Positions 23,218 to 34,370 of a DNA stretch of 64,000 bases are shown in pieces. The notes below the pieces were generated by a model that worked only from the letters and a program-made list of their open reading frames with translations, was not told where the DNA came from and did not search any database. This DNA is from Podarcis raffonei (taxonomy: Eukaryota > Chordata > Lepidosauria > Squamata > Lacertidae). Numbering within the stretch: position 1 is the first letter of the stretch; the number at the start of each line of letters is the position of its first letter. The stretch lies in assembly GCF_027172205.1 (NCBI RefSeq), contig NC_070614.1:42833001-42897000 (forward strand), in the 5' to 3' direction. Position numbers and translations under genes: made by a program.

Positions 23218-23744
23218 ATTATAATCATTACTATTATGTATCAGCAGGGTTGAGATGGAGGTTTGCAGGAGAAGGTGGAATTATCCCAAGGAACCAAAAG
23301 CAGAAATTGGGCTCTCAACAACAATAGATGAAATCTGGAGGGGAGTGGGGGAAATGCAGTTGTGTACCTAATCTCCAGCACCTCGTAGTACAACTTTTTG
23401 TTAATATACTTGTTAATATAATTTCTCAGTATGAAGTTCTGCTTATAAATACATTGTATATCTTTTTTCTTTATAAGCAATGAATGCTTTAAAAATACCG
23501 CTGCAAATTGCTCCTTGAAGAATACTGAGGAAGGGGTAAGAATAAAGCAAAATGCTCAGTTTCTAGTGAACCACTGAGGTCTCGGGATGCTGCAAAGCAT
23601 TGGGGCTTAACAAAAAATAATAATCTCTAAAGTATATAAAACCATTGCTAGAATGGGAGTCTAAAGACGAATCTCCTGTTGTTTTTAAGCTACACCAAAC
23701 ATTATCTGGAGCTCTTCACAGTGATTAATTGGACTTTAACTGGT

Positions 23745-24308
23745 TGCTGCTGTTGTTTTTGAAATCATTTTCATTGCTTTTAAAAGTACAAAGTACAAAT
23801 AAACAGAGGGGAAATAATATCTATATAAAGAGATTCTCTGAATCTCAGGACTTCCCCCCATCCCCTCCATGGGGTCTCGTTTTAAACATCTACTACTGCA
23901 TATTCATCCATACTCTAATTTTTATATCAACCATATTATCCATAGTAATTTTTACACTACAGTGAAATAAAAAGCCTGCTTCTGTTTCTATCTTTCCGAT
24001 TATTTTATAAAGTTGTTATCCTCTTGGTTTCTGAGTTTTCCAGTCAGTTTTGCCATCTCAGCATAGTCCATCAGCTTGGTTTGCCATTCTTCTCTGGCAG
24101 GGACTTTAGCTTCTTTCCATCTCTGAGATAGTAGCATCTGGGCAGCTGTTGAAAAGTCTTTTCTGTTCCTTTGGTATGTTGGTACATGTAATTCCTAATA
24201 AAAAGGCTTCTGCTTTCTTAGCAAAAGTTATTTTAAGCATTTTTTTCCCCATTTCATTATATACCATCCCCCAGAAAGCTTTTGCTACCTTACAAATCCA
24301 CCACATAT
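23745..24308 (-). mobile_element. L1 LINE, 3' part (unit 1), split by a nested insertion
   Basis: On the minus strand the end of L1 ORF2 is visible (YHMWWICKVAKAFWGMVYNE), then the 3' UTR. The remaining 5' part of the same insertion lies at 28,200-29,434; the two halves join at the Cys-rich motif of ORF2. Confidence 0.8.
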
Positions 24309-24866
24309 GATAAAAGGTCCCTTCTTGGGGGGGCCGCTAGGGGCGCATTGGAAGATGGCTGACAATACCATCTCTCCGGCTCACACGAGGTAATTAAGAG
24401 ACTGATATGGGAGTATGCAGCCTCCCTTGTTACCCCAAGGAAATGGGGAACACTGCCTTGCCTGCAGTTGCCATAAATCAACCCCAGATTCGAAAGAAGG
24501 GGGTGAGGCCACTAGGCACACAACCCTCGTGGGAGACGGCTCTCCCTGAAGCTGTCTCTGATCACGTGTCCGAGTTGCAGGAGCTCAAAATAAACAATTA
24601 GCGAGAAGCAAATGCACATATTTCGAGTGAAGATCAGGAGATAAGACTGCTAATTAAAGTGATCTCTGTGAAGTGGAGCGACGGGCTGGATTCAACAATA
24701 AATCAAGAAGAAGATTCATCAAAGGATCGGTATGTCGGAGCGGGACTGAAAAGGGGGGGGGCTTTTCTTTTTTATCTTATGTGAGTACGCAATAATCCTC
24801 CCCCCAAGAAAGAACCGTTGCAATTACTGATTACAAGCAGGATGATTAAGAACTGTGTGGAAATAA

Positions 24867-27060
24867 CTTCCGGGTTAGCGCCATCGGCAATGGCGGAGTT
24901 CCTCTGACCGGGAGGAACCCGCTCTGCAGAAATCGGGTCTTGCCGCCGCGGCAAAGGCGGAGACCCTTAAAAAACCCCAGGCGGATGAAGCCTGGGGATG
25001 TGGGATTCGGCTGACACCAGGAGCGCCTCCCCCACTCATAGGGAAACCCCTTTTTTGGGGTCCCGAAAAGACATGGGGTGAGCAGCGCGGTGTTTTGAAT
25101 CAACCGCTACCTCTGTGGAGTGAAGCCGCATAGCCGTTGCCGGAGAGTGCTGACTTTTTCCTGTAGACAATTGGACTCTAAAAGAAGTACCCGTGAGTAG
25201 AAACGGAAAATTGGACTAAAAATTGGACTAAAAATAAGTTAATTTGGCATTGAAGCGGGAAGGTATAAAACAGGAAGTCAACCTTTCCACTTTTTGTAAA
25301 CAGATTGAAGCAAAAACCTTTCAAGCTAATTAGCCAGGAAAGTCGTGTATGAAGTTCGAGAGTCCTATCATTTACAACTATTAAAACTCCCCTGGAAGTG
25401 AGAGTAAAGGGGGGTGAATCTTGACTGTCTAAATCTGGAGAGGGAATAAAGAAAATTACGTTTTCCACCATCTCTGACCTGGGAACGGGGTGTCAGAGAC
25501 AGAAACTATCTGAGACGTTCGTCGACCCTGAAGGGAACCTTAAGACAGATAGCAAAAGAAGGGAAACAAATTGAATCCAATGTTGCCTTTTGCATCTTAG
25601 AGAAACAAAATATTTGAAAGCACTTGAACATTTGGAAAATGAAAGTAACTTTTTTCTCGGTTGGATTTGCCACAAAAAATGGATACAAATAGAATTTGTC
25701 TCCTCTAGAGGGAGCCTGTCAAATTGTTGCGGCAGTTCACCGAGGAACTTCTACAGCTGTCAGATTAAGATCGTGGGAAAGGCTGTCTGGCTTTCAATGA
25801 AAATGTGTTGGGGGGAAGCGCTGGTGAGTGCTCTCTGCAAAACAAGCGCCTTGCTGGAACAGTTGCATAATAAGATCGACAGGATGAATGAAATGGCTGA
25901 TATGATGTATGAAAAGAGGGACTTTGTGACTGCTGTGGCCTGTAAGGATGATTTAACAGAGAACACTGATACAGAGATCATCCAGGGCTTCTTTCAGGAA
26001 CCTACTTTGACTACACAAGTGCAAGAGCAGATCACAATGGAAAAAGACTTAACCCAAAAAATTCAAATGAAGGTATTTGAGGTTCTGCAGGAGTACAAAC
26101 CAATGCTTTCGAAGACATCAGGAGCACGCCAGAGGGGCTGGGGAGCTGAGGAGGTTCTTGTCATTGGAGGGACTTTGAAGCATGCTGTAAAATATTTCTT
26201 GGATCAGGTTGATGGATGTGGGGAGTGGGACTGGGGGGAGTGGGGTGGTTGGATGAAGGGAGGTGACGATAATTTTGTGTTGGAACGCCCCGGAGATCTA
26301 CTCCTCATTGAGAAAGGAAAGAAAGTAAGGAAGAGACTAGCAAAGGACAAGGGGATGTACAAAAATAAACAACAAGAAGAAGATGTGCAGAAGGGGCATG
26401 GGAGAGACTTAAGAGCCTCGGATGTAAGATTACCAGGTTGATGGACTAGATGGTATGGACATTAGGGACTGACTTACCCCGAGACCAGGGAAAAGGGACG
26501 TTGGATGGAAATTGGATAAATATAAAGGGAAATTTCTATTTTGGGAATTAGTGTTAAATTTGAATGTTAGGGAAAATGTTGGTATGAAATTATTTGGCTT
26601 TAGTAGAAATAATATAAGGAGGTATGTAAATAAATATTAAGCTATTAAGTGTTAAGGTACTTTATGGCAAGATAAGGTCAAATATTAGGGTAAATTGAAT
26701 AACAAAATATGATGAAAGATGGTAAGGATTTGCTGACTCAATTAATTAAGGCAGATTGTTAAGATAAATTATTCAAAAATTGAGAAAGATGGAAAGAATT
26801 TGCTGAATTAATTAATGGAACCAGAATACAAAAAGGGAGGTGTGAGGAAGTCAAGGAAATAAGCAAATGAAAGATAAGGTTAAGAAATTAGAGATTTCTC
26901 TTTTTCTTTTCTTTTTTCCTTTTTTCTTTAAATGTTTTTGGTTATAAAATGTTTTTTGTTTTTCTTTTTATACTTTTTTCTTTTTTATTGTAATTTTTTA
27001 TTGTTTGCTTTCTATTTTTCTTGTATTTGTTAAACTTCAATAAATAGCTTTAAAAAAAAA
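24867..27060 (+). mobile_element. Second L1-mobilised element, nested (unit 1)
   Basis: Flanked by AAGAACTGTGTGGAAATAA (24,848-24,866 and ending at 27,075). It starts with a GC-rich L1-type 5' UTR (GCAATGGCGGAGTTCC) and ends CTTCAATAAATAGCTTT plus nine A. A 283-codon frame (25,590-26,441) holds a coiled-coil-like stretch (EQLHNKIDRMNEMADMM), possibly an ORF1 remnant. There is no ORF2. Confidence 0.78.
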
Positions 27061-27159
27061 GAACTGTGTGGAAATAAATTACTAATCAAAGACATGGCTT
27101 GTGGGAACATCGGGAAAGGAATGGAAGCTCTTTGTGACGCAGTTATAAAAAGAGATTTG

Positions 27160-27650
27160 GTTACAGATAGGTAGCCGTGTTGGTCTGCCATAGTCAAAAC
27201 AAATTTTTTTTCCCCTTCCAGTAGCACCTTAAAGACCAACTAAGTTAGTTCTTGGTATGAACTTTCGTGTGCATGCACACTTCTTCAGATACACTGAAAC
27301 AGAAGTTGCCAGATCCTTCTATATAGTGAGAAGATGGGGAGGGGTATTCCTCAGAAGGGTGGTGGGAATGGGTGATTGGCAGATAGCTGTGATGAGCCTG
27401 TTGACGATTCTTGCAGTCGTTTATTGCAGTCGTTAAGAGTCGTCAACAGGCTCATCACAGCTATCTGCCAATCACCCATTCCCACCACCCTTCTGAGGAA
27501 TACCCCTCCCCACCTTCTCACTATATAGAAGGATCTGGCAACTTCTGTTTCAGTGTATCTGAAGAAGTGTGCATGCACACGAAAGCTCATACCAAGAACT
27601 AACTTAGTTGGTCTTTAAGGTGCTACTGGAAGGAAAAAATTTTTTTGTTT
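27160..27650. mobile_element. Inverted-dimer repeat element (unit 1)
   Basis: Two arms of about 210 bases (27,198-27,412 and 27,428-27,645) are near-perfect inverted copies containing AAAGACCAACTAAGTTAGTT and its complement. The left arm extends about 38 bases further with TAGCCGTGTTGGTCTGCC. The whole is flanked by TAAAAAGAGATTTG (27,146-27,159 and 27,651-27,664), so it inserted as a dimer. Family not assigned. Confidence 0.8.
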
Positions 27651-28199
27651 TAAAAAGAGATTTGTTACGGCAGGCTTGGCCACAGGATGATCGAGGGGGA
27701 GGAGGACCATGGCTTGTTATTATACCGGACTGTGAATTTGACCTGGCAGGGCCCCCTGAGAAAATTGAGGAGAGACTGGCAGGCCTGTGGAAGTTAACGG
27801 ACAGACTTTGGGAATGTTTTGTACGGAGGTGAGGAAATGGCGTCTGTCTATCTTGATATGGCTCTTGGAGGAATGTAAAATCCACACAGGATATAACATC
27901 GTTTGTTTTCAACCCGCTTGTGGAGACTACCAGAGAACACAAAGAAAGGAATATACGTTAACAACAAGAAGATGAGGAAAATAACAAAGAGAAGATTGAA
28001 CAGAACTGTGAATACTATTTGGACAGAACTGTGTACATTAAAGCAGCAGCAAGAGAGATGTTTGGATCCCTTTCTGAGCTCGAAGCATGGATACCCCCAA
28101 CAAAAATTAAAAAAATGGCTGTGTAATTTGGAATTAATGTGATTTGATTGGTCTGTTAATAAAAATTATTTGGAAAAAAAAGATCAAAGGTACCTTCTT

Positions 28200-29434
28200 T
28201 TTCTTTACCTTTTCAGCAGATATCAGTACTTCTCCTATACATTTTTGCTAACTTAGTAGGAGTCAAATACCACCAGTACATCATTCTCATATAATATTCT
28301 TTCAATGTACAACATGCCATAAATTTCAAATCCAATTTCCAAAACCTTTCCCAATCTGCCATCTGGGTATTATGTCCCAAATCCTTTGCCCAGTGTATCA
28401 TTCCTGACTTGACCTGTTCATCTTTTGTGTGCCACTCTAAAACAAGTGATGCATATAATGGAACATTATTTTCTAATAAATCTTTTTGAAATTTTGGTAT
28501 TTCACAACTAAAACCTTTCTTTTTATATATCTTAAAAATCTCATTGATTGCTGAAACTGTAGCCAATCTGTTAGTAAATCCCTTATCTCATTATAATCTT
28601 TTAGATTCACCTGATGTTCTTCTTTGGTTAATAGCTCACTATATGTAGACCAATTACTTCTCATATTTGAGTTTTTCACCAATATTGCTTCTAAAGGGGA
28701 AAGCCACCAGGGTGTTTTTTGCTCTAATAAATTGGTTGTCTTATTAGATGGTTCTGAAAGCCTTTATACACCTTGGCTTTTTCATACCATAAGTATGCAT
28801 GCCACCCATACCTATTGAAATGTCCTTCCAAATCCAATATATCTGCATTTTTCAATATTATCCATTCCTGGAACCAGCAGAGACAGGACACCTCATAATA
28901 TAGTGTTAAATCTGGCAATGTGAAGACCCCTCTTTCTTTAGCATCGGTTAACAATTTATATTTTATTCTTGGTCTCTTCCCCTGCCAGATAAATCTAGAA
29001 ATATTTTTTTGCCATTCCTTGAGGCTCCTGTGCTGCTGATCACTGGTATTGACTGGAATAAAAATAGCATTCTTGGCAATGCATTCATTTTTATAACTGA
29101 TATACTTCCCCCAAAAGAGAGATTCATCCTTCCCCAAACTTCTAAGTTTCTCTCTATTTCTTTCCAAGTATTTATGTATCTGTCTTTAAATATATTAATA
29201 TTTTAGATGTCAGCCATACACCCAGATATTTAACTTTCTTATGTATACCTATATCTGTAAGTTGTTGTAAATCCTTTTTATATTGTTCTGTCACGTTCTT
29301 CACTAAGGTCTTAGTTTTATTTTTATTTAATTTAAAGCCTGCTACCTGTCTGAATTCTTGGATCCTCAACAGAACCTTTGGTAAACCATTCTTATGGTCT
29401 TCTACAGTAATCACAAGGTTAGACCTTAACTGTT
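28200..29434 (-). mobile_element. L1 LINE, 5' part of the remaining ORF2 (unit 1)
   Basis: Minus-strand frames read the C-terminal half of L1 ORF2: QEFRQVAGFKLNKNKTKTLV, SRFIWQGKRPRIKYKLLT, FTLPDLTLYYEV and MMYWWYLTPTKLAKMYRR. Several stops and frame changes are present. It is 5'-truncated at 29,434, where unit backbone resumes. Confidence 0.85.
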
Positions 29435-31431
29435 AAGATGGGGTACATCAATCTGGGAATGCCGCCATCTAAAAGAAGGAAATCTCTGATCGTAAACCTC
29501 TATGGCTTTCAGGATAGCTTTGTGGGAAGAACAGGCTAAGGAGGAAACTCTACACAAATCCAGAGCGGAGTCCCTAAAACAGTTGGATAGTCCTTTGTAC
29601 ACAACCTTCCAACTGGTATAAAACATATTTTTCTGCTTTCCTTTGGACCACCTAAGTGAGGTGCAATATGGGGGCAGGGGTGAATAAGGAAAAGGAGGGC
29701 AGAAATCCCCTATACCCATAGATGGGGTGCCTAAGGTATGCAGTGAAGCCACAGCTCTCTCATTGCAAAAGGCCCTTGGAAACTGCCCTTCCTTTCTCCT
29801 TGCAGATCAAACCAGGCAGCTCTGCAGCTGGTGAAGGGTGAAATTGGTGGCAGGGGGGCTTAGAGGAAATAAAAACAGCCTTGCAGTGGGGTGGCGGGGG
29901 CATAGCTGTTCTGCTTTTGTGCACCAGAACCTGGGGGGGGGGGAGAACTTGGGAATTCCTGGACCTTGATATGCCACACTACTCAGTTTCCCTCCCTGCT
30001 AGGCAAGGGAAACTAAGGTAGAGAAACACCTGCATTGCACAGGGTTGGAATAGATGAAGGGCCTTCTGAAATGTCTCAAGGCAAAACAGGCTGAAACTCC
30101 AGACCGAAAGACTGTGACACTTAACACAGGAACTTCAGAGACACCAACCTTGCTTTAATTAATGCGTCCCAGCAAAAAGTACAGCAGAGGTATGATACGG
30201 TCCTTCTTTGATAAAGGACATCAGTTGGGGAAAACTTCCACCAGGAGAATTCAATCAAGCCAGGATCAGTAATGTTTCCCATTTTAAAATATAATGAAAT
30301 GGGTTGAAACATCAGGCTCTATTTCCCCACCCCACCCCCAGCTACTCTATCCAGCCCTTTGAAGTTTCCCAAGATTCCTTTCCCTCCCTCCAACACTCCA
30401 CGTCTCAAGCCTGCCCCCCCGGACCCTGCCTTCCACACTACTTCCTTCCTAGAATGAATTATTGAACTCTGATAACGCCTCTTGGTTGTTTGGATGTATA
30501 ATGTAAAGAGTGTGTGTGGAGGTGTTTGGATACCATGCAAAGATAAGATTCCCATATGTTTTTCTGTACCCTTTGTCACTGACTGCACCAGTTTGGGCTC
30601 TGGCCCTGCACACTGCTGTCAAGTTTGCTCACAAAGGAAGGTGGCTGAAAACGATCCCCACCCTTGCCATGAAAAGGGAGGCGAACTCCAATACACTTGC
30701 TTTGATTCCACAGTGAATAACTATAATCTGCCAAGTGCCAAGAAGAAGAATTGTAGAGTTGGAAGGGACCGCAGGCATCATGTAGTTCAACCCTCTGCAA
30801 TGCAGGAATTACAACTCGACCAATGACTCTCTAACCGTCCAATGGAGGAGGTTCCACTGAGGAGCACTTCTTACTCTCAGAAATATGAATGTTATCCATT
30901 CTCTGTCAATAGTTGCTGAGAAGATTCTCGGTGGATTTCTCCAAGCCAAATTGACCCAGCAACCATTGACAGAGACTGAGTCATGTTATCCTGACTGGCA
31001 GAATTTTTCCTCCCTTTTCTGCACAGACAACAGAAGTGTATCCAATGTCTTCTCTTTATTCATTTTCCTCTCAAATGGGACCCCTCTGTGCAATCTCCCT
31101 GAAATCTGGCAGACCTGATATTCAGAAGCATGAGTCTCCTGCCTGCCAACTTCATTTTATTTCAATTCAAAATTTCAAAGACATCAATAGCAGAATAGAA
31201 GGAAGGGCAGTAATCACAAGAAATAATGATACCCAAAACCCAAATTAACAAATCCCAGATTAATGAAATACTGATGGAAATTATGAAATAAAGGGATTAG
31301 GAAGATATTTCAAAATCTGAAATAGAAAGCGAATGATGAACATTTTTGTAGTGCTCATTCTTTCCCTGATTATTTGTATGCAGAAACACATGCACGCTTA
31401 TCACTTTTTTTAAGAAAAAAGAAGGAAAACC
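29435..31431. repeat. Unit 1 backbone, noncoding
   Basis: The same stretch recurs at 43,036-45,033, 53,270-54,720 and 62,480-64,000, and in older form at 5,475-6,670. It includes the CR1 3' fragment at about 30,747-30,895. A 108-codon minus frame (29,426-29,752) stays open in all recent units but has no recognisable motif. No gene is called. Confidence 0.6.
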
Positions 31432-32507
31432 GTGGGTGAGATTTGCTGTGAGATTTATTTGAGCCCTAAGAGGAGATAATCCAAGACTGGTGCTACTTTA
31501 CATATTCACTTTTGCAGCCATAAGCATACAGCCAGGAAATGGTTGCCTCATACTCTGCAGGATTCCAATGTAAGATCAAAAATGGTAACTATGGACCTGC
31601 ACTAAGGCTCAGTCCCTTGTAGGCATATGTTTTCCAGGAGGAGAGGACAAGGAGAACTCCTCTGTAACCAACAAAATATTCTGTAAAATGAAAATATCAG
31701 AAGCCAACCTCTAGGAGCTTTATGGCTTCTGAAAATTTCCATATATGCCATCAGTTATAGGGCAAGTAACTTTTGGAAATTGATTTGTGGGCTGAATTAG
31801 GAACTCTTTTAAGCTGAATTAGGCCTGTGGGTTAAAGGATCCCCACCACTGACTGAGGAAGTGGCAGTCCCAGAAGTGCACCCCTTTGAGTTTCATGCCA
31901 ACAACCGACAAAATACTAGAGAAGATGAAATTATTCATTTTTGGCATACCCCCAGAATGGAAGTGCTGCCATGGTGGAAAAACCACTGCAGCTGTCTTTC
32001 TAACCTTTGGTTAGAATCCATAGAATCCATGCTCTCAAAAGAGGTTTCTTTGTATTCATTCGTCAACCAACTCTGCCATACCCCACCTAAAGGTAATGGA
32101 TGTTCACTCCATTCTGCTTTCTGGAGCTTTAGAATTTAGGAATATAGGGAACTGTCTTATACTGAGTCAGAGCATTGATCCGCCCAGCTCAGTATTAGCT
32201 ACACTGGGAACGTCTGGGCCTGAGGGGACTTGTAGTTCAGAAACAACTGCAGAGAGCCAAAGTTTTCCCACACCTGGCGTATATAGACTGATAGCTGCTT
32301 TCGGCGGTTTCAGAGAAAGGGTCTGCACCTGAGGCCTTCTGAATGCAAATTATATGTGTTTCCATTGTGCTAGGAAGCCTCCCCAAAGTAATGAAAGCAG
32401 GTAAAGAGAAACACAGATGGTGAAGTACAAGAGCCTGAACAGAGACAATTTTAAAGTACCCTTAACCAGAGAAAAGAATTAGCAGCCTATAGGTAATTTA
32501 TTTTGGG

Positions 32508-33254
32508 TTAATCAGCTGCCGGTGGCAATGGGACAAAAGTAGGTGGGTTAGAATTATCAGTAAAAGCCAGGTCACGGCAGTACAATACGTCAACCTTGCC
32601 CAAACCCAGCTTGTATTGCCAGAAATAAATGTTCGTATTCGGAGGCAGAGTGAAGCTGACTTTTTCAGAGACTTCAGTTGCATCGCTCTATGCTTCGTCT
32701 TTGCTGTCAATCTTCGTCCCACCATATTCAGCTGTCAGGGAAATTTGTGCCGTCAACAGTAATTTAGTGAGACCTTCTGCTCCAACTGTAACACTCGAAG
32801 ATACACGCCAGTTGTGTTCCATGCTGTGCATCTCTTTCTTCTCATATCCAACCTTCCTAACAATTTGCTGTTCCCAAGCAACACTTATTTTGGCATTATG
32901 GGAGAAGTAATGGTCTCCGTTTTGGCAGTTGGGATGGAGAGTGTAGACCACACTATCACTGTCAGCGTTCAGGTTGCTTACTCGGCGGTAAGAGTCCCCC
33001 TTGATAACATAAAATAAGTCATCACTATGGGCCAGGTAGTGGTCTCCACCACGGACAGAGTTGTGCAGACCAAATATATCCAGGTCTTTGCCTTCATTGA
33101 AATTAGTAGATCTCAAGTAGCAGCCCAGGTCTGAACGGACAATGTAGTAATACTTGTCCACACCACAGAAATCAACTCCTTTAGTTTTGCTCTTGGGAAG
33201 TATTCCATGGACCTCTTTAGAAGGAAGAAAGAAATGGCTAGTTAGTTCTCTCAC
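32508..33254 (-). pseudogene. Array gene copy C, short and broken
   Basis: Sister of copy B with the same shortened layout and almost the same sequence. It looks broken, with about three breaks, at least two shared with B. One stretch of repeat 1 (TNFNEGKDLDI) matches copy A where B reads TDFHEGKDLEI, a hint of exchange between copies. Confidence 0.75.
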
Positions 33255-33599
33255 TTGGTTAATTGTTGTTCAGCGTCCTTGCACCAACCTATTCCCAATG
33301 CATATTTCTTACAGAAAAACCTGTTTTCTTATCTAGTTACAGCAAAAGCCAGTCAGAAATTGACTCACCTGGTATAGGTCAGGCAAAGACGATATTTCTG
33401 TGCCATCCTCTAAATGCCCTCCTGCAGGACACTCCATTCCATTCCGTCTCCTGTGTGCTTTCCATTTCCCACACCCTCAACAGTCAGTCAACATTCTGTG
33501 GCAATTCAGCAAGCTTAGGTCTCACTGTGTTGTTTTCCCTCCCAATTAATTACGCCAACCCACAAATTCCTGATATTTGTACTGCGAGAACCTTGGACA

Positions 33600-34254
33600 G
33601 TCTCTTTATCCTTCTTATATTGGGGTGCTCAGAACCAGACACATTACACCAGGTGTGGTCTGACCAAGGCAGAATAGACCAGTACTATTATTTCCCTTTA
33701 TCTGGACACTAGACTTGTTTTGATGTAATCAAGAATAGCATTAGCTTTTTTTGGTGCTGCATCACACTGTTGACTCATGTGATGACTGTGGTCTACCAAG
33801 ACCCCTAAATCCTTTCCCCGTGTACTACCGGCAAGCCAATTGTCCCCCATCTTATATTTGTGCATCTGGTTCTTCCTGCTTAAGTGTAGAACCTTATGGA
33901 AATGACTGAGAGGAGATATGATAGCCATCTTCAAATATTTAAAGGGCTGTCACATGGATGATGGAGCAAGCTTGTTTTCTCCTGCTCCAAAGGGTAGGAC
34001 CCAGACCAATGGCTTCAAGTTGCAGGAAAGAAGATTCCAACTAAACATCAGAAAGAACTTTCTGACAGTAAGAACTGTTTGACAATGGAACAGACTCCCC
34101 TTGGCAGGTTGTATACTCTCCTTCCTTGGAGGTTTTAAAGAAGAGGTTGGATGGTCATCTTCCATGGATGCTTTAGCTAAGATTCCAGCATTGCAGGGGG
34201 TTAGGCAAGATGACCCTTGGGATCCATTCCAACACTACAGTTCTGTGATTCTAT
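33600..34254. mobile_element. Old CR1 with inverted 5' part (unit 2)
   Basis: Same insertion as at 19,320-19,853, but here the 3' end is kept, finishing ACAGTTCTGTGATTCTAT. The first 300 or so bases are on the minus strand, the rest on the plus strand. Confidence 0.8.
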
Positions 34255-34370
34255 ACTTTAATCAGGCATTGCAGAAAAGAAAGATCCAAGGTTCTTTCCT
34301 CAACATCTGAAGGTGGGGACAGGAAAAAAAAATCATACCTGCAACACTGGAGAGTCACTGCCTGTCAGTA

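Larger units (their letters stand above)
24327..28181 (+). mobile_element. L1-mobilised element inserted in the L1 (unit 1)
   Basis: Flanked by GATAAAAGGTCCCTTCTT (24,309-24,326) and GATCAAAGGTACCTTCTT (28,182-28,199), an 18-base target repeat with two mismatches. The 3' end is AATAAAAATTATTTGG plus an A tract. Without its own two insertions it is only about 1.15 kb, with a short ORF1-like frame (PEKIEERLAGLWKLTDRLWE) and no ORF2, so it was moved by another L1. Confidence 0.8.
17151..31431. repeat. Segmental duplication unit 1 (about 14.3 kb)
   Basis: It begins at GTGGGTGAGATTTGCTGTGA, the anchor that recurs at 31,432, 45,034 and 54,721. The unit carries gene copy B, an old CR1, a young CR1, a hAT-type MITE, a solo LTR and the nested L1 complex. 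It is close to identical to unit 2: in 22,048-22,320 versus 36,581-36,852 I count three substitutions. Confidence 0.9.

Noticed and set aside
22936-23218. Minus-strand frame with repeated charged motifs in the LTR
   Set aside because: It is produced by imperfect tandem repeats inside the LTR and is not evidence of a gene.
29426-29752. 108-codon minus-strand frame conserved in three or more units
   Set aside because: The units are too similar for open frames to mean much; the older copy near 5.5-5.9 kb does not keep it and no domain is recognisable.
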